A DNA stretch of 64,000 nucleotides from Elmis aenea (Eukaryota > Arthropoda > Insecta > Coleoptera > Elmidae): the NCBI GenBank assembly GCA_947652605.1, contig OX393577.1, positions 49,637,494 through 49,701,493 of the forward strand. Direction: 5' to 3'. This document shows positions 11,663 through 22,351 of this stretch, one piece after another; the first letter of the stretch is position 1, and every line of letters begins with the position of its first letter. The position numbers and the translations under genes were made by a program. The notes beneath the pieces are model-generated. The model had not been told where the DNA came from, searched no databases, and saw nothing but the letters and a program-made list of their open reading frames with translations.

Positions 11663-12138
11663 CCCTGTGTTACTAACTACTCAAAATAAATTTTACACTG
11701 TGACTATTCAAGGGTCAGTCTGACCCTCTCATAAATTAATGAATAAATAAAATAATAAAATAATAAATTAAAACACACTACATATGAAAAAGGATATATT
11801 TAGGAATAAAATTATACATTTACTTATTTTCTGAACAGTTTGGACATACAATTATTGAGCAAGTATTGCAAATCGGGATTTTACAAGAAGAACAAACACT
11901 GCTCGTTTTGCGATCTTTTATATAGGGTTTATAGGGACAAATGCCGCAACGCTTTCTTTTAGAATGCTGTAATGGCACGAAACAAACACAAAGCGGCTGA
12001 AAACACCCACCACACGCAAGCTCGAGTGCAATACTGAAAATACACGGACGGGGGACCGGGTTGGTTAAGAATTATTGTTTGAAAGTTTTATTTTTAAACT
12101 TAACAGGGTCATAGAGACCCATGAGTAGTAACGAAGGG
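11663..12138 (-). mobile_element. Internally deleted piggyBac element (476 bp)
   Basis: The element is bounded by TTAA on both sides (11659-11662 and 12139-12142), with ends CCCTGTGTTACTAACTACTC and GAGTAGTAACGAAGGG. TTAA duplication and CCC/GGG ends define piggyBac elements. Subterminal palindromes AGGGTCAGTCTGACCCT and GGGTCATAGAGACCC sit inside each end. Almost all of the transposase is gone and only a C-terminal piece survives on the - strand. Confidence 0.85.
11820..12025 (-). pseudogene. piggyBac transposase C-terminal Cys-rich fragment
   Basis: Reading the - strand to a stop at 11820-11822 gives about 65 residues with repeated C..C pairs: KRKRCGICPYKPYIKDRKTS, then VCSSCKIPICNTC, then CPNC. 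Spaced cysteines at the extreme C terminus match the zinc-binding domain of piggyBac transposases, which binds DNA ends. The DDD catalytic core and N terminus are absent. No start codon in context exists, so it is a remnant. Its position next to the element's end, in the same order as in complete elements, supports simple internal deletion. Confidence 0.75.
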
Positions 12139-12479
12139 TTAAGTAAGTAACTTTGTTCCCATTTGACCGAACTTGTATCTATTGCGGTTTAAAAGTTACT
12201 CATGGTGAGCCTCGAATTCTGGACACGCTGCATTTAAAACCCAAAATGTGTACGTTCAAATTTGAGTGAAGTGGTAAAAAGACATTGGAAGATGTCGGTT
12301 TAAGGAGACGATCAAGCAGTCGATGAAATAACAAATTACGTTTTTCAAAAATTATTACAAAACGGAATAAACAATTAACCTCTAGAAGTATCAGTGTAAG
12401 CCTTGGACAGTCTAGATAAACTCTGTTTGCAGCAAATTATTAAGCACCTGAATATACAACTTTGCCCTAATTTAACCGA

Positions 12480-12545
12480 AGTCGTAACTCTTACGGTTTA
12501 CGAGATCCCCATAGTGGCCCTCGAAAAACGAAAACCCTGTATGGG
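12480..12545. repeat. GAGATCCCCA...CCCTGTATG repeat end
   Basis: ACGAGATCCCCATAGTGGCC followed by AAAACCCTGTATGGG repeats the terminus type seen at 1-46 and 10325-10382. The open frame across it is a chance product. Confidence 0.4.
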
Positions 12546-12659
12546 TACTCTGCGTAATTTCCTCGCGTCTGTTGTACTAAAGATAACTTATCGTTTGAAG
12601 ATGGTGATGACTGGGTTTCTGATGCAGAAGAGTTTTCAAGAGATAATTACCTAGCTCTA

Positions 12660-13145
12660 AATATGATCATTTTTTTTTAGCTGTTGAGGATAATAAATAA
12701 AAGCTTTAGTGTTTAATAACTCCACATGTTTTCTCGATACATTTTTTACACACTAATTCCACGAAAATTACTCAATTATTTTTCAGTGCATGACCAAAAA
12801 CTATCCATAAAAAATGCGTCCCATACGCTTATGTGTCCGGTAGTCAAATAAATACGGTTATCAAAATGTATTTTTCATGTCTGTATATTTGTGATTATAT
12901 TAAGAAAACAAAGAAATGTGCTGTTATTCAGTGGTAGATATAGCTGCAAAACTTTATCGGAGTTCTAAACTAGTAACAATAAAGAAGATATTTACATTTA
13001 TTATTTCATAGCAACATTTAGTCTTGAGGAGACATAAAATTTCGAAAATTTCACGTATCACAAGATATTTCACATCCACATATAGTAATTCATCTCAAGC
13101 GAAGCAGTGATTACAAACGATTTGAAAACTATAACTTATTATCAG
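12660..13145. other. AT-rich stretch, nothing recognised
   Basis: No gene or repeat boundary could be identified between the terminus near 12545 and the palindromic element starting near 13150. Confidence 0.4.
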
Positions 13146-13149
13146 TAGT

Positions 13150-13292
13150 AATATAAGAAGTGCATTGAAAATTATCGATAATTTTTGGTAGATATGCCCG
13201 AATGCAAGTTGAGCTGAAAAAATCACGAGTGCACGCAGAGTGAAGATTTGTCAAAAATTATAGATTATTTGCAATGCACGAGTTATATTTTG
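13150..13292. repeat. Small palindromic MITE-like repeat
   Basis: AATATAAGAAGTGCATTG followed by AAAATTAT..ATAATTTTTG pairs with CAAAAATTATAGATTATTTG and CAATGCACGAGTTATATT. The arms are about 45 bp around a 50-bp centre. Ends of the type ATATAACTCGTGCATTG recur in insect genomes as short inverted-repeat elements. No target duplication was established. Confidence 0.5.
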
Positions 13293-13544
13293 TCAGAAAA
13301 TTTCCTTCACCTAACCTATCTGTTAAATTAAAATGTTGTTTAATTTAGATAAATTAAAAGTATACCTACTACTACTTACTGCGATTGTTATTATTAATAG
13401 ATCATTTATAACTAATTTTTAATTCAAGAATTATATTTTAATAAAAATTAATGAACCAAATAGTATTTAGGTACATACATAATCTGTTATGTCAAATTTT
13501 ACAAGAGTACTGTCAGAGCGGTGTGTCAGGGGTGTGGTTTAATC

Positions 13545-13905
13545 TATATTAAAGTAACGTTATTGGTCGCCGACATCTGTCAAAAAATTATCAAGACCAA
13601 AATACCTTATTCCCTCTCCAAATTTATATTTTCCACCAATCAAAAACTCAGATTTCTTAGAAACGACCAATAAACGCATGAAAATCTGTTAATTGCGAAA
13701 AGTAAATTATCAGTGTATGATTATGTTTATTGGCCGTTTAAAGGAAATCTGAGTTTGTTATTGGTCGAAAACGCAAATTTGACAGGAGGATCAACTCCTG
13801 GCAGAGGAATGTAAAATTATTACCGTGTAATATTGCTCCTATTGGTAGTCTCTAAAAGATTTAAGATTAGTGATTGGTTGAAAACGCAAATTTGACAGGT
13901 GAAAG
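13545..13905. repeat. CCAAT-rich repeated region
   Basis: ATTGG or CCAAT occurs at least seven times in about 340 bp, on both strands (for example 13560, 13635, 13668, 13728, 13770, 13842, 13873). An inverted pair CTCAGATTTC...GACCAATAAAC / TTTATTGGCC...GAAATCTGAG (about 13648-13775) and a direct pair TTGAAAACGCAAATTTGACA (about 13773 with one change, and 13879) give it internal order. It could be an old foldback element or a promoter-like cluster of NF-Y sites. The sequence alone does not decide. Confidence 0.45.
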
Positions 13906-14298
13906 GAATTTTCAATAAAATATAATGAATTAATTATAGCAATTTTTCTACTATTTACTTAATGCTTAAACGATTTAACACTTTTAATATCATAAAATAA
14001 GCTACATAATATATTTTTGAATTGGTATCCATTTTAATTAAATCACGGTCTTGATGAATATTTGTAATGCTTTTTTGCTATAATTTCTTAGAGAAAAAAT
14101 ATTCATAATATTTTTCATAATGTGTGTTTTATATCTACGCCACTGAGGTAATAACTCGTGCCTGTTAAACGTTACTTTTACTTTTGTTTTAGAATCACAG
14201 CTGGGTACAGAAATAATTGAATATCTTATTTTATAGCTGTATTTTGTGTACATAGCTAGGAACACAACGATTTCCTATGCTCAGCTTAAATCACGTAC

Positions 14299-14420
14299 CT
14301 TGACTTGCTCTCCACTAAATAACTCAATTTGAATGTCGGGGCTCGCGTGTAGAAATGGAAATGAGAAGTCACTGCCAATCCAGTGGCATTGTCCGAGTTG
14401 TCTTCATACCACATTAAAAA
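14299..14420 (-). CDS. Orphan internal coding exon, unrecognised gene
   Basis: On the - strand a polypyrimidine acceptor (GTTTCTCAG) precedes 122 bases, followed by the strong donor GTACGT. Only one of three frames is open, and it encodes about 40 residues: FLMWYEDNSDNATG, then LAVTSHFHFYTRAP, then TFKLSYLVESKS. The exon starts in phase 0 and ends with two spare bases. Codon use and GC content are clearly richer than the flanks. NAT is a possible N-glycosylation site and the alternating hydrophobic pattern suggests an extracellular beta-rich domain. I do not recognise the family. Neighbouring exons were not found, so the gene must continue across long introns or outside the window. Confidence 0.5.
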
Positions 14421-15345
14421 CTGAGAAACTAACTTATAATTTCCGATGAGATTATACATTTATGTATGGTAATAAAGTCATGTTTGGTCTGTAACACGCG
14501 CGACTGTAACAGTGGACATGAATTTTGTTGTACTGTACATTGTCATTAGTGTTATGTACAAATGTTTAACGTCTTAATATTGCGCACGTGATTAAATGGA
14601 AAATTATTTTTCTCTGTAACTTACATCAAAAATTTGCTGTTAGAGACAAACGCCATCTTTTTTATGACCACGATGGATTCTCGTTTATTAGAAAAAATAA
14701 TCTCGTTTAATACAAGCATAGGAATTCAACAGCTTTACTTTCGTTGGCAAACTTTTTAAAAGTACTTAATGTGCAACTTAAGAATTCAGTAAAACCACAA
14801 ATTTTCTGTTTGTATTTTACTTTTATTATACAGTTGTTGTATTAAATAGAAGCTTTTGTTCCAGCAAGCTCCGTAACGCAACTTTCAGTATTACATAGCG
14901 TACCGATAAAAGCACCCCCAAACACTTTCGCTTCCAACTCCCAGTGAAACTGGCAACGAAAGTGTCAATAGTTCATAGGTTTGCCAACACAGTCATTTTG
15001 ACCCGGATACTTCGCGTTTGGCAATCGTTCTTTGGGCTTTAGGTTTTCAATAAAAATGTTCGTGTTAACTCCAGAGCAAAAGTCGTTGGTAGTTGGTAGA
15101 AAGCACGTAAAGTGACAATAATATTATTTTAGAAAATAATTATTTTTGCTTAAACATTTTGTTTCTTTAAGTCTACTTATCTTTTTAAGATAGACTATTA
15201 ACAAATAATTAAAAAAAAAATAATTCCATAAAATGTAAAAATATATTGAGCTGTTTTAAAAAATTAGTCCTTAATTTAAAAAAAAGTAACATTTTAATAG
15301 TCTACTCATTTACAAAGACTGAGAATTTTTAAGGTTTTATACATA
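14421..15345. other. Region without a resolved feature
   Basis: Nothing could be assigned. A more GC-balanced patch near 14865-15070 contains a hairpin, ACACTTTCG against CGAAAGTGT, and could be an untranslated exon or repeat. Short ATGs near 14664 open only about 30 codons. Confidence 0.35.
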
Positions 15346-15348
15346 TTA

Positions 15349-15762
15349 TGGGTAGTTCACACGGTGACTTTTAAAGTCGCGACTTTTAAAATCGCGTTAA
15401 AGTCGCAACTTCGATTTGACAGTTCGACATTTGACGTAAGCCTACCATATTTTTATATTTTGACATAACAGACAAATAAGTTAGGTTAACCTAACCTAAT
15501 ATACATTTGTTTGTCATCGATTTCCAATTTATCAAGTCCCCAATAGATGTTCCAACGATTTTAGAACATTATCAACAAATAGCAACTTCAAAATAATTAG
15601 TTGCTCTACAATACTCGATGCTGCAATTACAAGAGCGGCCATTTTTATTTTAAAGTCGCGACTTTTAATTTGGGTAGTTCACACGGTGACTTTTAAAGTC
15701 GCGATTTTAAAAGTCGCGACTTTTAAAATCGTGACTTTAAAAGTCACCGTGTGAACTACCCA
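15349..15762. mobile_element. TGGGTAGTTCACACGG element with GTCGCGAC repeats
   Basis: TGGGTAGTTCACACGGTGAC opens at 15349 and again at 15671, and the complement closes at 15762. The last 92 bp (15671-15762) is an almost perfect hairpin. Its stem is made of tandem AAAGTCGCGACTTTTAAA units, each itself palindromic. The simplest reading is one non-autonomous element of about 414 bp with an extra copied end, or two overlapping elements. There is no coding frame. The superfamily is unknown. Confidence 0.65.
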
Positions 15763-15944
15763 TTCTGTTATTATTTTAAAACAATAGATGTTAAGTATAT
15801 TAATAGTTACCCTGTAAAAGTTCATATTTTCGAACAAAAATTTTATCTACTCTTTAATTCCCGTTATGTATTTACAAAGGCCAAGAATTATGATATGGTA
15901 TTTAAAAATAATAAAATCATTTTTGATGCTGTATCTTTATAACT

Positions 15945-16420
15945 CCGGCGGCACTTTTATACGGAAGTGAAACGTGGACACTCACAAATAAAAATAGTTG
16001 CCGAGTGAATGCAGCAGGAATGAGATTTCTAAGAAAAATCCAAGGAAAAACCAAAAAAGAGAATCAGAAACGAAACGTATAGAGAACAATTAAAGATACG
16101 ATAAGTTGAAACTAAAATACAAGAGGGATAGCTGGGATGGTTGCGTCACATTTATAGGTTGAAAGAAGAAAGGTTAACCAGAAAAGCCTATGAAGCAGGA
16201 TCACAGGAAAAAAACAAAAGAGTAGACCTAGAAAACCTAGAAAGACGAAGTTAAAAAAGCAGCAACGGATAAAAACATCAAATGGAAAGACATAAAAAAT
16301 CTAGCACAAGACAGAAAAACATAAAAAAAGTCAGCACAACATAACTCAACAGTCCTACTCCTGCACCTAACAGTAGAAGGAGTCATGACTTTATTTAAAA
16401 TAAATAATAATAATCTTTAT
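15945..16420 (+). pseudogene. Non-LTR retrotransposon 3' fragment
   Basis: Broken + strand frames read LYGSETWTL-like (TTTATACGGAAGTGAAACGT), then RVNAAGMRFLRKIQGKT, LGWLRHIYRLKEERLTRKAY and a basic tail. This pattern follows the reverse transcriptase in many insect LINEs (LYGSETWTL...AEMRFLRRI...RWFGHV.RM). The segment is 5'-truncated and frameshifted. A 3' untranslated stretch, CACCTAACAGTAGAAGGAGT, leads to an AATAATAATAAT tail near 16405-16415. A similar 3' end appears near 43585-43610. Exact clade not assigned. Confidence 0.7.
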
Positions 16421-16460
16421 AATCCGGAGAGTCAAAGCTAAAGCTTCCCGAAAGCTAAAA

Positions 16461-16684
16461 TTCTGACAGACTAACTTCCCGGCAGTCCAACTACCCGAAA
16501 ACTTACTTCCAGACAGTCTAACTTCACGACTTTATTTATTTGGTCAGTGATAGAGGTCAGGTTAAAGGTTGGTTACAGACTTTTTTTAAATAAATAATGT
16601 AAGTTTGGGAAGTTGGCCTGTCGGAATGTTAGTCTGTCGGGAAGTTGGCCGTCGAAAATTTGATCGTCAGAAAGTTGTCGGGTA
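16461..16684. repeat. CTTCCCGACAGTC palindrome
   Basis: Both ends consist of degenerate 14-16 bp units (ACTTCCCGaCAGTC on the left, GACTGtCGGGAAGT-type on the right), so the whole is an inverted repeat with iterated termini. The centre holds GGTCAGGTTAAAGGTTGG. Related modules occur at 6506-7175 and 20060-20290. Confidence 0.55.
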
Positions 16685-17246
16685 GGTATATGATCCACAC
16701 CCCCTGAAATGGTAATGATCTAATTCGTTAACTCAACCCTATATCGTTTTCAAATGACACATGATGAACCTTGAAATGTAGTTTTTCAACAAAAAAACTT
16801 AATGTACTAAACATTATTTTAGTTAGAAAAGAGTAGTAAGGCATTTTTACTGGGCTTTAAATTGCGTGGGTAAAATATTTATAAAGTACCACGTTAATTG
16901 CATTGTTTTATGGATTTATATTCAAACAGTTCACGTGTTGATGTCTTGATTGCATCATTTTAATTTTAATAACCCTGGCTGTTTTTAAATCACAAATAAT
17001 TAAACGAAAACTTAAACCAAGGGCGCTTAAAGTTTTGTACTATGCAATAATTTTTAAAAAAATTGGCTATATCAACTGAAGCACAAATCGCTAAGCAACA
17101 GTACCACCGTTAAAATAAACATGTTACATTAATCAAGCCAAATAATTACTTTTTATATGATTTACATTGTAATAAAGTACTTAAAAAAAGTAAATAATTA
17201 AATTTTATGGTGGGCAGATTTTAATTTAAGGTCCATAAAGATCGGA

Positions 17247-17394
17247 ACAAAATAATGGTTCGGCAGTGAAATCTTAAACCAATTTCCATGAACAAGCGAA
17301 GATGTTAACTCTTAAATGGCTATCACGCCGCTAATGAAGACCCAATTTGCATTTTACGTGCACGCTAAGGCAAATGACCGAACTATTATTTGAG
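17247..17394. repeat. Possible small inverted-repeat element
   Basis: AAAATAATGGTTCGGCAGTG near 17249 pairs with CAAATGACCGAACTATTATT ending near 17394, allowing several mismatches. No target duplication was confirmed and the interior is featureless. Confidence 0.35.
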
Positions 17395-17651
17395 GCTTCA
17401 ATTCTAAACATAAACTGTCTGAACGCTAACACGACTATTATACATACCTATTTAGATATAATTTTCAACAATTATTTGCTTCGTAATTTGTTAGAGCATA
17501 TTTATATGTAAACGAGATTGAGTGAGTGTTCTATATATAATTTATTGTACTAATAATTATAGACCAGTTAAAGAATTCAACACTTTAACGAGTTTAAGTG
17601 TAAAATATATTTTTGACGATATCACCTTCCTCAACGTAATTATTCTTTTAC

Positions 17652-17965
17652 TATACAGGGTGTCCCAGTTATCGTAAACAGCATGGGGGTCTTGTAAACA
17701 GAGTTGATTAAATAAGTCAAAATGATCTATGATTTAAGAGCAAAGTTCGAAAAATATTGAAAAAAAATTAATTGTATTTGCGCTATTCATAAATATGAAA
17801 AAGTGACGCATTAGATTTTTGCTTATAACTTCCTTATTTGAAATCCTACTGAAAATATTTTTCGACATTATTACGACACTTTTTTTTGCGTAGCTTTGAC
17901 ATTTGTTTATAAATTTTACCGATCTTCATTTGATTTTGTTATTTTAACATTAACTTTCTTATTTT
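17652..17965. repeat. Single-armed CAGGGTGTCCC repeat
   Basis: ATACAGGGTGTCCCAGTTATC begins a repeat copy near 17654 with no matching opposite end nearby. It is comparable with the other CAGGGTG copies and probably truncated. Confidence 0.45.
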
Positions 17966-18004
17966 AAATAAGGGTTTTAGCTGGCTGTGACACTATTAAA
18001 AAGA

Positions 18005-18215
18005 TATTTTTGTAGCGGCACACACGTTCTGGTTTGTAGTCTGGCGCAGGTAGCAAGAATCGAATTTCGATTCTTCTCCGGTCGCCTGAACAGGTAACAT
18101 TGCCTGTGCAGTTATGGTACACACACGCTCCGGTATACCTGCAACCAAGCAAACCTGACAGGTATACCGCAACGTGTATGGCCACCCTAAGTGAGTCCTA
18201 ACGCACACTTGTCTA
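18005..18215. other. GC-richer island of unknown nature
   Basis: This patch stands out in composition and carries palindromes GAATCGAATTTCGATTC and a repeated GGTATACC (about 18132 and 18160). Two overlapping - strand frames of 70-73 codons are open, which argues for composition rather than coding. Splice sites and a recognisable domain are missing. Confidence 0.35.
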
Positions 18216-18284
18216 GAAAGATCGAAGTAGGCTCACGACAAACACTACCTGCATGCATATTAAGTGAGTTATAACGCACTGTAA

Positions 18285-18530
18285 GCAAAACGCACACTTG
18301 TCTAGAGATGTCAAAGTAGGCTTACGTCAAAATTGGCAAGACAACGTAATTACATGTGTATATTAGCCAAAAAGCCTATAAATCGTAAGTATTATGTGTT
18401 CGTAGAAAAAGTGGGCTACCTAACTCGAGTTGTACAGCAATTATGCACTCGTGAAGTACGCACGCTGCTATGCGGCTCCGTGCGTAGCTTTTCCACTCGT
18501 GCGTAATATGCTTCTTACAACTCTTGTAAT
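18285..18530 (+). repeat. Dispersed repeat E, copy 1
   Basis: The copy includes GACAACGTAATTACATGTG, TATTAGCCAAAAAGCC, TTCGTAGAAAAAGT, GAGTTGTA..GCAATTATGCACTCGTG and a CGGCTCCGTGCG block. All these modules recur in the same order, inverted, at 35255-35450. The alternating GAGT/ACTC palindromes around CGGCTCCG form a hairpin. It is a non-coding interspersed repeat; the 67-codon frame at its right end is not a gene. Confidence 0.6.
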
Positions 18531-18639
18531 TCAATATATACTATTATTAATTCTTAAAGACTTCACTGCATCACCTGTGGCTTATGCGGACCTTTATCAA
18601 GCTTACAAACACTTTATTTTAACAAAATCCTAAAATGAT

Positions 18640-20055
18640 TTGTAAATTGTGCAATTTCGAAGACACTTTGTATGTATGTACATTCATTGTTAAGTGATTC
18701 GATTTTTTTTTGTTTTTGTTAAAATGAAATGATTTAGTTTTTTATTCTACTTCAGATATTTATACTATGTTAATTATGTTTCTTAACGTGACAAAAAATT
18801 TAATGAACACAACACCATAAATGCACTAAAATTTAAATGACAATTACCTATGTTAAAAGTTAAGCCTTTCAAAACTCTTTTTAATAAAATTTATTCTAGT
18901 GGGTGGATACTGGATAGATAGGTGTATATAGAGATCAGAATTAAGATTGTAAGTAAACTATTTGTATCTGTGTATAAAACGTTTTATGAATAACAATGCT
19001 ATAAAAATACTTTAAAAAGCATTTATATAGGGTATACCCTAATTTACATTTTCTATACCTGCACATATTTGTAAATTTCACCCGATAATGATATATCTCT
19101 TATAATTCTTTTTAGCTTGTAGCCTCATTCTCGTTTAAAATTCAAAATGACAAACTCATAATGTCCTATGGCGTGAAAACACATAAATACCTTTCAAAAT
19201 GAAAGGAAGTCAACCCAAAAACATAAAAGTGGCCATCTGTTCTTTTCCTGTTATAACTGAAGTCATAAAGTCGTTGCCAATTGTTAAATATTTCGATTTT
19301 AAAGGCACTTTTGTATCTACCTTGACATATTCGTGACAGATTCGTTCGTTTTGGTATTTGTATCCACTAAAGCTTATGTCTTTTCTTGTTTCAAAAATTT
19401 TCTAGAATTAACCTGTCAGTTGTGCGTGTTCAAAAAACATTTTAAAATATAACGGGTGCATGTTCCTTAAAAGAAATGTGGCACAGATATTAAAAACTTG
19501 TATTACCACCAATTTTAACTGTATCTTTGGAGACATAAGAACTGACATCATTTATTTTTTAAATAAAAATTCAGTAAAACAATGTCGAAAGCATTTTATA
19601 GCGATATGCCTAAACCAAAAGCATTCGAATTTAATTCCATATTATAAATGTAAGTATTATCTTTGACATTTTGGATAAGTTATAACGTAATTTGACCTAT
19701 GCAAATAATTGTATGATTGCATTTATTTATTTATTTTTTGTTTTTAAAAATATTTTTTTTTGTAAAATTACGTAACGTGTGAAAATAGTATCGTGCTCTG
19801 TAAAGATTTTGAATTAAAGTTCAAACACTTTTATTTTATTTTGTCAACAGTTTATTAATTAATTATTATTTTATAAAATAAATAGTCAGTATGTGTGAAT
19901 ATGTTGGTTAGTATCAATAATTAAGTGTCAACATCAAATATTTTTGTTAGTACAATTTTGTTTATATGGTCGGTATAATAGTCTTTTGGTCAATCAAATT
20001 TAAATCTTTGGTCAGTATAAAAATCTAAATGTTTAAATAAATTATAAAAATTTAC
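18640..20055. other. AT-rich stretch, nothing recognised
   Basis: No exon, transposon end or tandem array could be supported. Frames present are short and lack splice sites or recognisable motifs. Confidence 0.4.
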
Positions 20056-20059
20056 ATAT

Positions 20060-20275
20060 TACGTCTGTTTTAACCAACCTTGAACCTGACCCTTATTCAT
20101 TTGGTCAGTTGTAAAGAGCCAGTTTAAATGGTCAGTTGGTTAAAGCTTTTGTCAAACAAATAATGAAAATGAATCTAATATGTTTGTTTTCATTATAAAA
20201 AAGCTTTAACTAACCTTTAAGCTGACTCTTTTTTATTTGGTCAGTAATAGAGAAGCAGGTTAAGGGTTAATTGCA
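20060..20275. repeat. Palindromic ATTTGGTCAG repeat
   Basis: AACCAACCTTGAACCTGACC at 20071 and the complementary AGCAGGTTAAGGGTTAATT near 20262 bound a stretch with three ATTTGGTCAG or AATGGTCAG copies. An inner pair reads TTGGTTAAAGCTTTTGT / AAAAAAGCTTTAACTAACC. It shares modules with 16461-16684. Confidence 0.45.
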
Positions 20276-20282
20276 AAATTTC

Positions 20283-20602
20283 AACCCACCAAAAAGTTCT
20301 GAAAAAAAACCAACAGGGGTCACACTTTTCAGCCCCTGTGAAGGTGGGAGATGGTTGAAAATATTACTATGGGAAACCTTTTAATAAGTATAAAACATCT
20401 ACCAAATATCATTTTTCTACATTTATCTAAATTTGTGAAATAAAATAAAAACCTAATTTTACGCTCCCCTTTAGCAGGGTGTAACTCAGAAAGGAGACGT
20501 ATAAGAAAAAAAAATTATATGAAAGACCCCCCTTAATTTTCGATAAGGAATCACCACCTGATTTTTTTTTGCAATATTTAAGAAACACCCTGTATAATAT
20601 AA
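20283..20602 (+). repeat. Repeat family D, single arm
   Basis: It reads AACCAACAGGGGTCACACTT at its inner side through AAGACCCCCCTTAATTTTCG to AAGAAACACCCTGTATAAT at its outer end. The same order occurs at 62585-62900, and both arms of this unit make the palindrome at 38212-40328. It is therefore a half-copy of a palindromic element. Confidence 0.75.
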
Positions 20603-21397
20603 CATACACTTCAACAACAAATCTTTGATTATTTTGTGTCAATAGATTCAATTAAATACCACATAACACGTTTGTAAATAATAAAATAAAACAGGTTAAA
20701 GAAATACTGTTTTAAAAAAAAATTATATGAATTTATCCCTACTCTGGATATAATTTTTGCCAACTGATAATAGAACTGTTTACTATCGTTATCTTCGTTC
20801 GCCAACCACTGAAATCATTTTCCTTTTTAATTTGTATTAAAATGAGCGATACAAGAGAATGATAAAGACTATTTTCTCTGTTAGATTCATCACCTAAGAT
20901 GTATCGCCCAAATGAAAATCTTTATCTACCATCGAACAACCTTACATCAAGCTAGTTAAGAATATCAACATAATTGGTAAATAAATTAAGATTTTAAACC
21001 ATCTTAAAAGATTACATATTATAAGTAACTGTTCGAAAGGTCTGGAATGTTTGTAATTCGTTTAATTATTATTTATGAGTATAAATGTCTGAATTTAACA
21101 ACTCCAGCGCGACTCGGCGGTGTATAATGTAACTCAATATCCTAATATAATCTTGTAAAAAGAGGATCAACGTTAACGGTTTACATATTTCATAAAATAA
21201 ATACCTCCGATTGCAGGCGAATAAAACTTTAAGTAAAGTAGATACAAATTGTAATTTATAAAAATTGTTCGTTTAATTCCAGTGGCGTAGATAACTCAAT
21301 CCGTCAATCGACATTGTAATGTTACTCAACTTTTTTTATGGCATGATCGTACTATTTAATAATTACATTAGACAATAATAGTATATTTTACAACAAG

Positions 21398-21497
21398 AGA
21401 TGAAAGTCCAGTTTTTTTCGTGAGGTGAGATTTATTCACGAGCCGCGAAGCAGCGAGTGAGCAAATCTCACAAACGAAAAAAACTGATTTCATCTCG
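21398..21497. repeat. Hairpin repeat around GAGCCGCGAAGC
   Basis: GATGAAAGTCCAGTTTTTTTCG and AGGTGAGATTT pair with AAATCTCAC, CGAAAAAAACTGATTTCATC on the other side of a CACGAGCCGCGAAGCAGCGAG centre. It is a compact MITE-like hairpin, related in style to the repeats at 18285 and 22430. Confidence 0.5.
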
Positions 21498-21562
21498 AGT
21501 CGTAAATGCTATTTTTTCTACGAATTTAAAATTATATTATAGAACGAACTGAATGACAATAA

Positions 21563-22083
21563 TCTTCTATATATATAAAAGAGCTTGTTTGTGTGTTTGT
21601 TTGTTTGTTCGCTATAGAATCCTAGGTCCGTTGACCGATAGGGACCAAAGTTTGCACAGTTACTATTTAGGACCTTGCAGATCTAACGCCAAACTTTAAG
21701 TACAAGCACATATTACCAATTTTAAAAAAAAAAAATACTTGGACGGGATTCGATCTTACGTCGGCAAATACCTGGTCAAAACACGATACGGCGCGGTGTA
21801 TTTCTCAAGTAAAGATTGTTTTGTATACAATTAGTAATAAATGTACATGAAGTATTATTTTTATTAGTACATTTTTAATTGAAACAAGACGAAAGAAAAT
21901 AAATTTGAGTTATTATTCAATTTTTAAGCAATAAATAGTTATTTTTTAATGAATTATAAGAAAATGGAAAGATGATTGATCAGAGTATGTCATTTGTGTA
22001 TGATTTGGAATTATTGGGCTTATTCAAGTTAAAAAAGTAATTAAAATTGTAATCGCCCGTGCAACGCCGGGTAAATCATCTTG
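21563..22083 (+). mobile_element. Non-autonomous Helitron (copy 2)
   Basis: It begins TCTTCTATATATATAAAAG after a host A. It ends near CATCTTG before T, with the hairpin CCCGTGCAACGCCGGG just upstream. The terminal CTAG of copy 1 is CTTG here, a mutated end. It carries the family's GTTTGTTTGTTT and TCGCTATAGAATCCTAGG modules. The interior differs from copy 1 and is AT-rich, with no Rep/helicase frame. Confidence 0.75.
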
Positions 22084-22351
22084 TTGTGTATAAAGTATTA
22101 ATTAAACATTCCATTTCCATAACGACCCCTTCACACTGACATTGACAGAAATAAAATTATAACCTGCAAACGAAATATATTTAATACTATTTTTTTTCCA
22201 TTCTTAGGCTTTTATATAAAATTGTATATTAAAATTAAATTATTTGATAAGAATATTAACGCAATTTTAGTTTATTATGAGTTTAAGTTTAAAAAAATTG
22301 TAAATTTTACAATTTGATTTTGACATAGACATTTTGACATTATTTTCGCCA

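Noticed and set aside
17964..18208. Two overlapping Cys-containing frames on the - strand
   Set aside because: Two frames are open at once in a GC-richer, palindrome-containing patch, with no signal peptide or splice context.
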